This document shows positions 52,874-63,742 of a stretch of 64,000 bases of DNA, in pieces. The notes beneath the pieces were generated by a model. It saw only the letters and a list, made by a program, of their open reading frames with translations. It did no database searches and had not been told where the DNA came from. Position 1 is the stretch's first letter, and each line of letters opens with the position of its first letter. Both the position numbers and the translations under genes were made by a program. Origin of the DNA: Tubulanus polymorphus (lineage: Eukaryota > Nemertea > Palaeonemertea > Tubulaniformes > Tubulanidae); NCBI RefSeq assembly GCF_964204645.1, contig NC_134025.1, forward strand, positions 17,514,001-17,578,000, written 5' to 3'.

Positions 52874-54669
52874 ATGGCGTTCTCCGGAGAAGTGGGTGCT
52901 GTGTAAGTAACAGTAAATTGCGTGAACTTTCTCATCAGACGTGACTTTCAATATATTTATATAACGTGGTCTTGAGATATGAGTGTTTCTTTATTTTCAA
53001 TCGATATTTTCGGGGAATTAGTCAATCCGAAGAAAGATTTTTGGAGGTTTGTGTGGTTGGTTCACAAATTCAAATTAATTTCAATGATTCATCACACAGG
53101 GCTAGTTGGGTAGTCTGTGTAAGTTTACTCACTGGTGATATACACTTATATCATCAAGATTGGCTTATTAGTTATTTCATTGGGTTACATACTTACATAT
53201 GTGTTTGGTTCTTTGCAGGGCATGCTATGAATTTTCATTAGAAATTGATAGTAATATGGTAAAATTTACCTTAGATCATGCAACATATCAGAAAGTAATG
53301 GAAGGCGGTAAGTAAAAAAGTATTTCAGGATTTATTAAACACGTGCTTATTAGTCGTGTAGGCCTGCATCTGGATAGAGAAAAAAATAATGATATTGATC
53401 AATGCAGTCACCCGAGGAACCCGGTTGAGATTAGGCCTAATTGGCGAATCGATTTTTAGGGACGGTACTGCATGCATTCCGACATGTTTGATTTTGTGTT
53501 TCAGATCAGGAGACTATAAACCAGTTAGCTGAAAATTATAGGGAAGCGTTTAGAGTACCCTCAGCAGGTAGGTTTAGGGAACTTGTTGGAATCATGCTTA
53601 TCAATGGACTTTACAATCTAATTTTTGAAACATTGTGAAAATATTGATTTTTTTCAGGAATCGAAATCAATCCGAAAAGCGAGCAACGAGACACAGCTAT
53701 CCAAGAAAGAGAGGCTAGCACATCAGTTCCACCAGGCCACTCAGTTGCTCGAAAAACAGGTATGCAGTTTTATAAAAAATTGCAGGAAATCCATTCTAAA
53801 GAACATTTCATGATGCCACTAATGGTGTCAAGTGTAAGATTTTATTTAGTTTTCATCAGTATTTTAATGTTAATACCATATTCATTTAGCGCATTGTTTA
53901 CAATTGTCAGGCGTGTAGTCACTGTGTCTATGGAAGACCTGTGTCATCACTTGAAGTAAATAGACTGATTCACTTTATTTGCTTCGAGCGATGACAAAAC
54001 TTTGAAAAATATGTCATTAATTTATATTTTGTTTTAGCTGAGGAGATACCCCGTGCAGCAGTCTTACTTCTGATAGATCACCACAAAGCACTCCAAAACA
54101 AATTCAATGACAGCAAGACAAAAAAGAAAACTCTGTGGCAGGACATAGCAAAGAAAATGAAAACGCAAGGTTTCGATTATACATGGCTCCAATTAAAGAC
54201 CAAATGGGGCAACATACTTCAAGTATATAGGAAAACGCGCGATCACAATTGTAAAACCGGTAGAGAACCGAAAACCTGCCTATATTATGAAGAACTTGAT
54301 AGTTACTTGGGCACTAGGCCTAATAGCAGACCAGCTTTAGTGAAAAACTCTCAACTTCCTTTGTCGTCAACTTCGCAGACTGAATCAACTGCAGAAAGTG
54401 ACATGCCAATCGTTAACAATTCATTTATGCAAAGTTCTAGCGATGAGGAAGATATCCCCGTCCCAAATATTCTTCCGAAACGATGTCGCCAAAAGCAACG
54501 TATGTCAGAGCGACAGTCTAAATTCCTGAAGGTGTTGGAGGACATGGAAGCATCTCGTCAACAGAGCCAGGAAAAATTTTTTGAGGAGATGAGAAAACAG
54601 AGAGAATTATTGGAGGCATCAGAGCAGAAAAAACTTGAATTACTTAAGTGTCTAATTGACAAGGTGTAA
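52874..54669 (+). CDS. Myb/SANT-like accessory protein of Harbinger element 2, five exons
   Basis: Exons 52874-52902, 53219-53307, 53505-53567, 53658-53759 and 54038-54669 join in phase to 304 codons; all borders are GT-AG. The DNA-binding part is in exon 5: EEIPRAAVLLLIDHHKALQN, TLWQDIAKKMKTQGFDYTWL and QLKTKWGNILQVYRKTRDHN, a trihelix (Myb/SANT-like) pattern with the expected aromatic residues. It is followed by a Ser-rich linker and a C-terminal coiled coil (QSQEKFFEEMRKQRELLEAS). Such proteins bind transposon ends and assist the transposase. The start ATGGCGTTC lies in the left end of the element. Confidence 0.88.
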
Positions 54670-55203
54670 AACTTTAATATTGTCAGAAAGCTCTCGGAGT
54701 ATGTTTTTATAATTGCATATTCTTGATGCAGCTGTAAAGCTTAATAACATTATGTGCTTATCCAAATGTTGGGACATGTTGGTTCATTTGTTTATAGACT
54801 GTTTGATAAAGCTATATCATTAGTGATTTTACTTTTTGTTAATAAATCAGTTGTTAAATTTGCATACTTTGATTGTTTTCCTTAACTTCGAGCAGAAAGA
54901 ATGTCATATCACACGGCATTGGTCATCCTGTCATGTGGCATGAAAAACCTTTAACCATTTACTATCCACTGCACCGATGCTATACTGGTACCTCACGTGT
55001 TGACTAAAGTGAACAAAAGATTTTCTTAAAATGGAAAAAAATTTATTCTTGAAAATCAAAAATGACCTAGAGGATTCTTAGTAATGCAAGTAACATATGT
55101 ATTTTCGGGTTTTTAAGATTTGATCAGGACAGACTGTGCTGCATTATAATTAATCTATCTAAACAGTTATGATCGTAAGTGAGCTGTGCGTAACCCAGCA
55201 ATC

Positions 55204-56552
55204 TCACAAAGTAGACAAAATAATTGCAATGGCATGCCTTTTGCCATCTGCACTGGGCCTAACTGCCTCATTAATATCGAGCATATCGTGATCCGCAACA
55301 AGTCCGCGACCCTCCCTCAACAGTTCATCGATATTATCTTCAGTTGCAAGACACACATTGTGCAATACAAAACAGCTTATTACAAAGTCAATAAGTCTAT
55401 CCACATTATGCATATCGATGTACTTTAATCTTCGAAATCTCCCTTTAAGGATTCCGAAGGTATTCTCAATTGCAACACGTGAAACACTATGTTTGTAATT
55501 GTAGTCTTTTTGATTCCGAGTTAAATGTCCAGTGTCTTTGAATGGTACCATAGTAAAGTCATTCAGTTCATAAGCAGAATCTCCAAGGAGATGTGAGCTC
55601 TCAGGGAATAGAATTCTCCTTTTAACCATGTCCTCAGCAGCAAGCCAAATTTCAGTATTTTTAAAGACTCTGGAGTCATGGCTAGATCCAGGCCATCCAA
55701 CATTTACATGAGTGAACCGATATTCATCATCACACACAGCGCACACATTTAATGAATGGAACTTTTTCCGGTTAATATAGGATTCAGGGCTTTTGATAGG
55801 TGCTTTAATTGGTATGTGCGTTCCATCTACTGCACCCACTACTTTTGGAAATCCTGCTTTCTTTTCAAATCCAGCCATTACCTGAGTCAGACGTTCACCT
55901 TGTGGCCACTTGATTACTCGATCTATTACGTGCTTCACGATTACCGACGAAATAAACCCTGAAATAACAGTATCATAATTAAAAGCAATACATATTCACA
56001 GTCATGAGACCCCGAGTATTGTATCATTTTAGTGACTGGCATAGTTATAAATTTAATGCACATTAATTAAAACAACTCACCAATAATATTGAACACTGTT
56101 GCTTCACATACTCCATACAGATCAGCAATTCTCATTAAAGGATCTGATGTGGCTGCATAATGTATGTAAATTAATAACTGCTTTTCCTTCTGTATGGTAA
56201 GTTTATAATCTCGAATCTCATTTTCCGCATCGATATAAGGAATCATGAACTGAAGAAGCACTTTAAAAGTTTGTTTCGACATCCTAAATCTCGCTCGAAA
56301 TTCGTCATCACAATATTTAGCAACAGTGTAGCAACAGTAATTTTCAACTCTCAGCTTGCATTTTAATTTCAAATGTTTTATCGTTTCACTATAAGTAAGA
56401 ACGGTATTTGCAGATGCGGTATAGTTCAAAAGTTCCTCCACTTGCTTCTCCAGATAAACCTGCGGTAGCGAAGCCAACTGGCTGTCTTGCATTAATATTA
56501 ATGCAATTGTTAATATCCTTTTTCTTCGGTTCGAATTTCGCACCAGCGCCAT
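55204..56552 (-). CDS. PIF/Harbinger transposase of element 2, two exons
   Basis: Exon 1 begins at ATG 56552 (CCAATATGGCGCTGG) and ends at a GTGAGT donor near 56081; exon 2 starts near 55958 after TTATTTCAG and ends at 55204. They join in phase to about 408 codons. Exon 1 holds a helix-turn-helix-like region (FRMSKQTFKVLLQFMIPYID, then LIYIHYAATSDPLMRIADLY). Exon 2 holds the DDE core: VGAVDGTHIPIKAPIKSPES (first Asp), VNVGWPGSSHDSRVFKNTEI (second Asp), LLGDSAYELNDFTMVPF, and VSRVAIENTFGILKGRFRRL (Glu). No stop or shift is visible. It is distinct from the transposase at 27093 (low similarity outside the catalytic blocks), so two Harbinger lineages are present. Confidence 0.92.
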
Positions 56553-57707
56553 ATTGGATAATTTCTATGGCTGGCGTTTTTATCAACCAACATACTCGGT
56601 TATGCTAATTGACACTAATCGGCTATATAATCTAAATAGCTAATCTATTTCGATTTTGCTGGTTCATAAAAAGGCCTCTGATTTCTGTAAACGAAATGTT
56701 GGTTGTGACAAAATTGTTCAGACGGTTTTAGGTGGTAATAAGTTCGGAAACGTAATGACCATGGTCGACTTATTCGATGAAATCAGGCCTATGTGATATC
56801 CAAATTTTGACTTTTTTATTCTCCAGACCTCCCTGATATAGAAATAAAAAATTTTGGTGGTACGAAAGTGCAATCACAGCGCCGACGGGGACAGAGCCGT
56901 GTCAGAGATCGGCGGAGTGAAAATTGAGGTGGACGAACACGAAGAAGTAGGCTATTGCGCTACTTGAATCACGAAAACTCCTGGCGCGGCCCCGACGCTT
57001 TTCGTTGATTAAGTAATACAAATATCATGCAATTGGTTTTCACAATCTACCGCTGGTATTTACCGGATTTCAATATCACTCCAAAATTCAAAGAAACCTC
57101 GAAATATCGAACCGGAACACTTCCGGTAGATATCCGCGGCTGCCCAACCGGGAAACTTATTTGTTTCAATAGATATTGATAGGATCCATCATCTTCACCC
57201 GTCAAGGGATTCGAACCCACTAAGCTAAAGCCATGCCAGAATCGGGTCGGGCCAATCACAGCGCTTGTAACAAACCACATTAGGCTTCTGTGGAATTTCC
57301 CAGTAAATGGGCCAATCAGCGAACACGTAGCGAACGCGGAAGTATTGTCGCGTGTTGATACATGACGTCATGCGCAAAAGCGCCAGTAATGAAATCGCGA
57401 TAATTCACGTGAACAGCTGCTGATATTTTCAGATAAACCAATCACAGGGAAGACACAACTTCCTGATTGGCTGATAAAAATTGAAATTTTCCCGATTTAA
57501 CTTTCGTGAAAAATGCAGAAAACATTTTTATGAGACCCTATTTCAAAATTCTGCTCGCTACGATTCCGAGAATGGATTACGCTTAAATACGTGATTTGTT
57601 CGAATATGCCCTCACTTGGCAAGCAAAAGAGCCTTTTGTGTGGAAACCATGTCATTTAAATTCGCTCCATTTGTATAGTAATAGGCTCAGCCTACGGCTG
57701 GCCTAAT

Positions 57708-58124
57708 AATATTATTTATATATTGAAATAAGATTAAGCTGTATGTTTCAAATATATAATAGTTAAAATATTGTGAAATTAGTTAATGAATAACTGTAAG
57801 ACTGTAAGTTTAATTGTTATTTGATTTAATCATATAAAAGTTTGATATTTTAAAAATGATTATAAAATATTAAATATTTATCAATTTTTTTCTTAAATAA
57901 ATGGAAGATTTCATTCCAACTGGAAAAAGTGATTTAAAACATTATCTTGTAGCAGGAGGTTTAATTTTGGTTGCATTATATTTTTAAAATGAAAATATCA
58001 CTAAGGATTTGATGAATGAAAATATGAAATTGAGTAAGAAATTAAAGAAATTAAATGGAAATAATAATCATAAAAATAAAAAAAGTTAATATTGATCAGA
58101 TTAGTGAATTAATTAAATAAATAA
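57708..58124 (+). CDS. Polinton-like fragment with a tiny membrane protein (57901-57987)
   Basis: AT-rich sequence resumes after repeat A. At 57901, in TTAAATAAATGG, a 28-codon frame starts MEDFIPTGKSDLKHYLVAGG and ends in a membrane-like LILVALYF before TAA. Coding-like sequence continues for about 35 codons to 58089 in another frame (charged, LSKKLKKLNG), so a longer protein with a frameshift is possible. The stretch 57708-57900 shows no gene. Confidence 0.45.
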
Positions 58125-58451
58125 ATGAGTGAAAGTAAGGTATTAGAAATATTACATCTTATATATATTAATCAACAGAATATTAAATCAATTATAATGC
58201 TTACAGGATTAGTTTCATTTTCAGTTTATAGTTTGAAACAGTCATTGGAATTTTATGATAATTGCAAAATCAAATATGCTGAATTAAAAGATAATATCAA
58301 TTATATTTCAGATAGAATTGATAATATTAAATGTTGTGAAATCAGTAATAAAAAATATAAAAATGAAAAATCATTAAAGACTCATAAATATATTCACGAA
58401 TTAAATAAATTATATAATTCAAATGAAGAAAAAGACTGTCAAATTGGATGA
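58125..58451 (+). CDS. Polinton-like protein with one membrane segment and coiled coil
   Basis: 108 codons, ATG in AAATAAATGAG. Residues 18-37 (NIKSIIMLTGLVSFSVYSLK) form a hydrophobic segment; the rest is a charged helix (YDNCKIKYAELKDNINYISD) with two Cys near DNIKCCEIS. Ends TGA 58449-58451. It is the last intact frame of the second fragment before the X-like piece. Not recognised; similar in style to the gene at 6082. Confidence 0.55.
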   Translation: MSESKVLEILHLIYINQQNIKSIIMLTGLVSFSVYSLKQSLEFYDNCKIKYAELKDNINYISDRIDNIKCCEISNKKYKNEKSLKTHKYIHELNKLYNSNEEKDCQIG

Positions 58452-58499
58452 AAATATAAAATATATTGGTTGTAAATGTGTTGTAGAAATAATTTTTCA

Positions 58500-58616
58500 A
58501 TATAGCTGCAAAGCAGCGATAACGAGTTTTCTGCACATCCTCGTTCGTATTCTTGATCTTGTCTGAATATTGTGTCGACGATCGCGTGTAAGCTGATGCA
58601 GCCGCAACATGCCATA
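58500..58616. mobile_element. Fragment of insertion X
   Basis: TAGCTGCAAAGCAGCGATAA CGAGTTTTCT matches the left end of the 11222 insertion for about 30 bases and then diverges. It is cut off by repeat A copy 3. Confidence 0.6.
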
Positions 58617-59507
58617 ACAAGAGCCCCAAGGGGCACTATGGCCAGCCTGTCAGCTTTTCATAAAATGGCAAATGATGATGCATTTTGTGGGTTAAATTTG
58701 TCAAAATACACTCCCAGCTCAGAGTAAATATCTAATAATTTACACAATACAATCGTAGAATAAGAAAATTAGCACAGACAGCGACTGGATCTGGCAGGAA
58801 CAAATACCTCAGATAAATCTTTTCCCTTGGTCTTATTGATTTAATGCGGAATAGAATTAAATTGTTTGAAATTTGCACAATAAAACAAAATTGAATTGGA
58901 TTTGATGTTTTTATTTGTTCAATTAAGTAAAATTGAATTGGATTTGATATTTTTTGCGGAATAAAATTTGATTGAATTTGTCGTTTGAGCACATGGCTAA
59001 ATGGCATATCAAGGTCATCTATCCGATTTAAGAAAAAGCTATTTCTCCCGGACTTTGCACAATGGTCAATGATATTTTCCATAGTAAAAATACTCCTCCC
59101 AAAAACCAAATCAACTAAAGCTTTCACAGAAATCGATCTTGAAATAGAATTTTAGATCTTAAAATAAAACCCGGAAGTAAAACGGTATACGATACCGCGG
59201 GTTCACGTGAACACCTGCTGATTTCTGCGGCGAAGCCAATCATAGAGGAGTCTTTGCTTTCTGATTGGCTTTTCAAAACCAATATTTTTGCGATCAGATA
59301 TTCGCGAAAAAGCTCATATAAATTTTAACAAGGCCCTCTTTCAAAATTCAGCTACGTAGAGTTTGGAGAATGGATAATGCGTTGATGAATGATTTGTATG
59401 AATATATGCTCAGTTGCACAGTAAAAGAGCCTTTGCCCTGGAAACCATGTCATTTAAATTCGCTCCATTTGTATAGTAATAGGCTCAGCCTGCGGCTGGC
59501 CTAAAAA
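58617..59507. mobile_element. Interspersed repeat, family A, copy 3 (short)
   Basis: About 890 bases with both family ends (AACAAGAGCCCCAAGGGGCA-like start at 58617, CAGCCTGCGGCTGGCCTAAA end). The centre of the longer copies is missing, including the tRNA-like segment. No gene; a 131-codon minus-strand frame is a repeat artefact. Confidence 0.85.
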
Positions 59508-60624
59508 TCGAAGGGAAGTTAGAATCCTGTTCAACTGTCAAAACGGTTTTATAAAAGGACAGTTGACAAACCGTCAATGACGCTACTTTGAAACCATGGA
59601 GGACTGGACCAGATGGTAATTTGACTCTGGAAAATGGACTGTTAGGCCCCAATTAATCTTTATGGATTTCAAAAGAAGCATTCGATAAGGTCCAACATCA
59701 GCAATTACAAAATAAGCTATTCGGAAACGGTATCAATGATGGGTCACTTAAATGGCTCAGGATATTTCTCTGAACGAAAACAGGTGGCCGAATTTTCATC
59801 TTGGAATAAATCGGTCTAACTAGTGGAGTCACGCAAGGTAGCATCCTCAGTCATCTTCTCTTCGCTCTCCTGATAGATGATATACAGAGTAATTCAAAAT
59901 GTACCGGACAGAGTATATTTCCAAAACGACCTAATTCAAAATGTACCGGACAGAGTATATTTCTAAAACGACCTAAACAAGCTGTGTTCCGTTCATGGTC
60001 AGAAACATGGAAGATGGGCTTCAACCTGAAAGGGATAATATGGATACTGAATACATAGTAACCCCAGGTTCAGATTATACCTTTGTGTTCGAATGAAAAG
60101 ATTATTTTGTTCGAATAAAGATTACTTATTGTAATGAAAAGACTATTTAGTTCCACCAGAATTTTGCTCTTTGGAACGAAAAACGCTTCGATCGAACAAT
60201 ATATCTGTTCGAACAAAAAACTCAATGTTCCGACAAGAAAATCTCGTTCGAATGAAAACGATTCTGTTTGAGTGAACAATATGCTTTTTGTTTGAACCAA
60301 AACCTTTCTTCATTCTGATTAAAGAATTCGTTCGAATAAAAAGCTATGTTATTGTGGAAATGAAAAACTTTTTGTCCTGTCAAAAAAATTTGGTTGAGCG
60401 AAAACCATTTTTTTTGAATGAATGCTTGAATGAAAACAATTCTGTTCGATTGAACGAAATACTTAATATTTTTGATTATACTTGTTCGAACAGAAAACTT
60501 AATGTTCTGACAAGAAAATTCTTTTCGAACGAAATTTTTTGTGTTCCGACGAAAGAATTTTCGAGCGAAGGGTCTTTTGAACGAAAAAAAAAGAAGATAT
60601 TTCTTGGGCTCCGCAGAACCTTAA
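59508..60624 (+). pseudogene. Inverted copy of 19550-20446 with decayed reverse transcriptase
   Basis: Around 59660-59890 reverse transcriptase traces read on the plus strand, across several frames: MDFKRSIR/AFDKV-like words, WLRIFL-like, SGVTQGSIL and LFALLIDDI-like blocks. From 60080 to 60600 the GTTCGAACAAAA-like low-complexity region follows, ending GGGCTCCGCAG at 60606. A tandem duplication near 59895-59970 repeats AATTCAAAATGTACCGGACA. Frames in the low-complexity part are not genes. Confidence 0.6.
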
Positions 60625-60912
60625 AGCCGAACGTAGGACAGCCGTGCAACGCAATCCTCACATAGCATCGCAAGTTTTGGTGCAAGTCGGTCGCGATACG
60701 ACTAGTTTCTGCCAGTCGCAAGAGCGCGTAGGTCGGTTGTGACAGTCGTGTCGCGTCGCAGAAAGTAGAACACGTGCGACTCCTAGTGACTGGTTTTGCT
60801 GACGGTCGCAACCCGTCGCAAGGGAGTGTAGGTCGATGAGTCGTTGCGACACAATCATCGCTGGCGGTCGCAGTGAGTCGCAAGCCGTGCAAGGCCGACC
60901 TACGTCCAGCTT
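60625..60912. mobile_element. MITE of about 285 bases
   Basis: Ends TAAAGCCGAACGTAGGACAG left and, inverted, TAAAGCTGGACGTAGGTCGG right, with TA on both sides. Interior words GTCGCAAC/GCGACTCC resemble the subterminal zones of Harbinger element 1. It interrupts the inverted copy of the element Z palindrome. Confidence 0.7.
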
Positions 60913-61136
60913 TAGTCATTAGGAATTAATGAAATACCAGTTTCATTTATGAGGGAAAAACACAAATGAAAAGTCTGGCTTATAAGGCTGACTGCTCAGA
61001 CGAAATTTTCAAAAAAATCTTCATTTTTGCCAATAAAATTGATAATTGTGATTGATCGTTGCAAGTCAGAACCAGTTAATCACTAATTAACATGCATTTT
61101 AATAAATCTGATTCCTCCTTTACAGTGAACTTAGCC
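60913..61136. other. Short unassigned segment
   Basis: No gene or repeat recognised. It takes the place that the 31-bp satellite has in the other copy of element Z. Confidence 0.35.
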
Positions 61137-62227
61137 TCAACTTAGTAGAGGCTACTAGCCTATGTAGGCCTATGTATATGCGTAGGCCTAACATCCGGAC
61201 AGATTGGTCGTAGGCCTATTGAATAACAACCCTCCTAAATATCGTAAATTTTGTTTTGAAGTTCAATCCAATGAGTCCGTTAATTAACACAACAATTATA
61301 CTGTGATTGTTTGGGACAGTAAAGCTCAGTACCGGTAGGCCTAAAGTCTTAAAAAGTCGCGTACAACCCGAAAAACACGACACAGCGAACTCCCTTCCCC
61401 CACGGCGAACGCTTACTCCGAATGTCAAGTGTGAGCCCAGCTTACGGATAGGAGTGTGTTATATACTTGTATTTAGGCCGAATAAAGTAATATATTCTTT
61501 TATTTTGATACCTCGTCGACATAACAGCTTTTCTCCGCTATATCTCTTCGGCGTGTTTAGTTAAGGCCTACGAATCCCCGGTACTCTAATGATTTATCTT
61601 AGTGAATACATGGTTAATTTGGTAATAGAAAAATAGGTATTGTTAAACTAACTGCTTGAAGGCCGCGGCCAAATCACTGGTAGTAATAAATTAATTTGTA
61701 CTCGATTTGATTCTCATGATGAGGAGAAACTCGCAGCTGATCCCCGGAACAACGATGTAGTGACAAAAGTCGATTCGTCGATGTTTACGGCTCGACAGTG
61801 CTTTTTAAATCTAAAGTAGTAAATTTCCTGTGTATCGGTAATATGATTTGATGAGGAAAAGGGCTATCGTTAAAATTAGTTTTTAAAAACCGCGACTGAA
61901 TGTGCAATCTATGGGTAATAAATTTGTTAATTTATGCTTGAATTGATAATCGACGTGGCGGTAGATTTCGGAAAGACGACTTCGAAAAACATGTCGGCTC
62001 TTTGAATGGGCCCGACAGTGCTTTTGTAACGATGATTCGTGAAAAAACACGTGGAGTATTTGTAGATCTCAGTGAGCTGAACGATATCATACAGATTGTA
62101 TCAACAGCGGCAAGGTAACAAAGCCTTTGTTCTTTTAGTGAAAATAGTGTGACATAAAATAATAATAATAAGAAACACGCGGATCTCAATAGGGTTTTCT
62201 GTGATGTAACAGAAAACCCTAATTAGA
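61137..62227. mobile_element. Inverted copy of element Z (16307-17527)
   Basis: The reverse complement matches 16307-17527 over most of its length, with the same hairpin tip (AGGGTTTTCTGTGATGTAAC then AGAAAACCCTAATTAG, 62191-62226). This copy lacks the satellite. No gene supported. Confidence 0.85.
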
Positions 62228-62235
62228 TAACTTGT

Positions 62236-63742
62236 CGATGGGCAAAGTGTGGTTTACCTTGAAAGCTAGATGTTGTTTGGAATAAGGGCATTGCTTGAAA
62301 AATCTTTTTAATTCGTGACTTCAAAGTTCCACAAGTTTATATTGTATTTTATCTTTCTTAAAGAATTATTTTGTAGTCAAATAAGACCAAAGATGTACAT
62401 TTGGTTACGGTCCACGTCCAAAATTTTGTAGGGTACAGGTAGGCGCAAAAAAATATGTTTCACAATGTGAAAAATTATTGCAAATAAGGCCAGCCCTTAT
62501 TTACATGGAAACAATCATCTACGTTGTGCACGGGAAATTTGACTAATAGCGTAGATTTCGAGAATTATTCTAAAATTATAACTTCGTCCAGAGCGTCATC
62601 TGTGTGTTAAAAATGAAACAGTACATTGAATATGTGCGCGCTTTTACGTTAACAGCTTTAATATTGTCACTATGAGAATGAATGGCAGGTTATTGGAACA
62701 CTGCCAGTTTCCTGGAAAACTTAAACTAGGCCAAATGTCAAGGCATGTTTTCACACGATGTACACTAGAATTCAAACATACGTAGCTCATAGTCGGTCGG
62801 CCGTTTTTATAAAAAATAAAATTTATTTGTAATGAATCCAAGAAAAAAAGTTTTCACCCTTGAAGTCGGGTCGGTCGGGTTACGGCAAACAGACCATTAA
62901 TATGGGATGGCCTAAAATTCATTTGATGTCAAATATCAGAGGGTGGCTGAAACCTCTTCCAATGTTGGCCGCGGAAGTTTTATTAGATCGTTTTAAATCC
63001 TGGAATTTACGACTACAATATTCAGACCTCGACCTATACTTGTAGTTTGCTGCTTAATATTTTCAGGTCACAAGAAATTACAATTTATTACAAATTCTAT
63101 CAAACAGAAAACACAGCGCTCATCTTTTGCTGTGATAATTCAGCCTATTTTCATGTCAAACGTGCACGCGTTACAGCATCGCCTTTAGTACGAGCTTGAG
63201 TGTGTGTCGTGTAGCACTCCGCGCGCACAGGTGGAGGCCTCGTGTAAGTGAATGTTCGCTTACACTTCAATGTCAATCAAAACAATCACCAGGTATTAAA
63301 ATGAAACAATACTTATGGCGGATGTGTGAAATAATTACATCCTCACTAGCAATGAGCATTTGAAATTCGCAGGTAAACGGCACCTAGTTCAATGAAACTG
63401 ACGCCATTCTATGGCTTTCCCATAATTATTTTAGTAGCGCCGGAATTCCCCGTATATCAAAAAACAGCCAATCCCATTCGCTCGTAGAGACGACGCCCCC
63501 AATCGAGGTCATTGCAATTTTATACGCGAGAGCTAAGAATTTTCCCGCCAAAAACAGTTTTACGTAGAATTTAACTCAGTTGACCAGGTCATCGACGGAG
63601 GTTCGCCATTTCTTCAATCGCATCGATTATATGTCGTTTAAGCCGAGGACCAATGAAACAAATGCTCACATAAAAAAACGTACCGCGATTTTACATGAAT
63701 TGGCTCAATGCCAACATCATATCGCTGACAAAGGTAAACCAA
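62236..63742. repeat. Direct repeat, copy 2 (partner 39020-40640), truncated Sola-like element interior
   Basis: Matches copy 1 from TGTGGTTTACCTTGAAAGCT to CATCATATCGCTGACAAAGG. It keeps the first exon of the small gene (63590-63730) but the ATG is changed to GGT-containing sequence and the rest of the gene is missing. Confidence 0.85.

Larger units (their letters stand above)
52705..56677. mobile_element. PIF/Harbinger element 2, 3.97 kb
   Basis: Copy 1 of the repeat (about 4218-4235) has the empty site ACACCTGATTTCTG; here CTGA (or TGA) is present on both sides of the insertion (52701-52704 and 56678-56681). Ends: GGCGTTTTTATGAAC left and, inverted, GGCCTTTTTATGAAC right. TTTTTATGAACA/GCATGGATTATGTCATAATCC words recur in the left subterminal zone. 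It carries a DDE_Tnp_4-type transposase (minus strand) and a Myb-like gene (plus strand), convergent. Both appear intact. The 3-bp TGA reading is the usual duplication length for this superfamily. Confidence 0.93.
51486..57707. mobile_element. Interspersed repeat, family A, copy 2, holding Harbinger element 2
   Basis: Same two ends as copy 1 (starts at AACAAGAGCCCCAAGGGGCA, ends GGCTCAGCCTACGGCTGGCC). Without its 3.97-kb insertion it is about 2.2 kb. It lacks the 669-bp MULE-like insertion of copy 1, and has a 45-base stretch near 52125-52170 that copy 1 lacks. Like copy 1 it interrupts a polinton-like gene. Confidence 0.9.

Noticed and set aside
53762-53959. 65-codon frame after exon 4 of the Myb-like gene
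   Set aside because: It starts in the donor region of that exon and runs into the intron; the phase-consistent five-exon model explains the locus better.
60288-60919. Frames of 125 and 147 codons on opposite strands
   Set aside because: They run through GTTCGAACAAAA low-complexity sequence and the MITE at 60625; both strands are open by composition.
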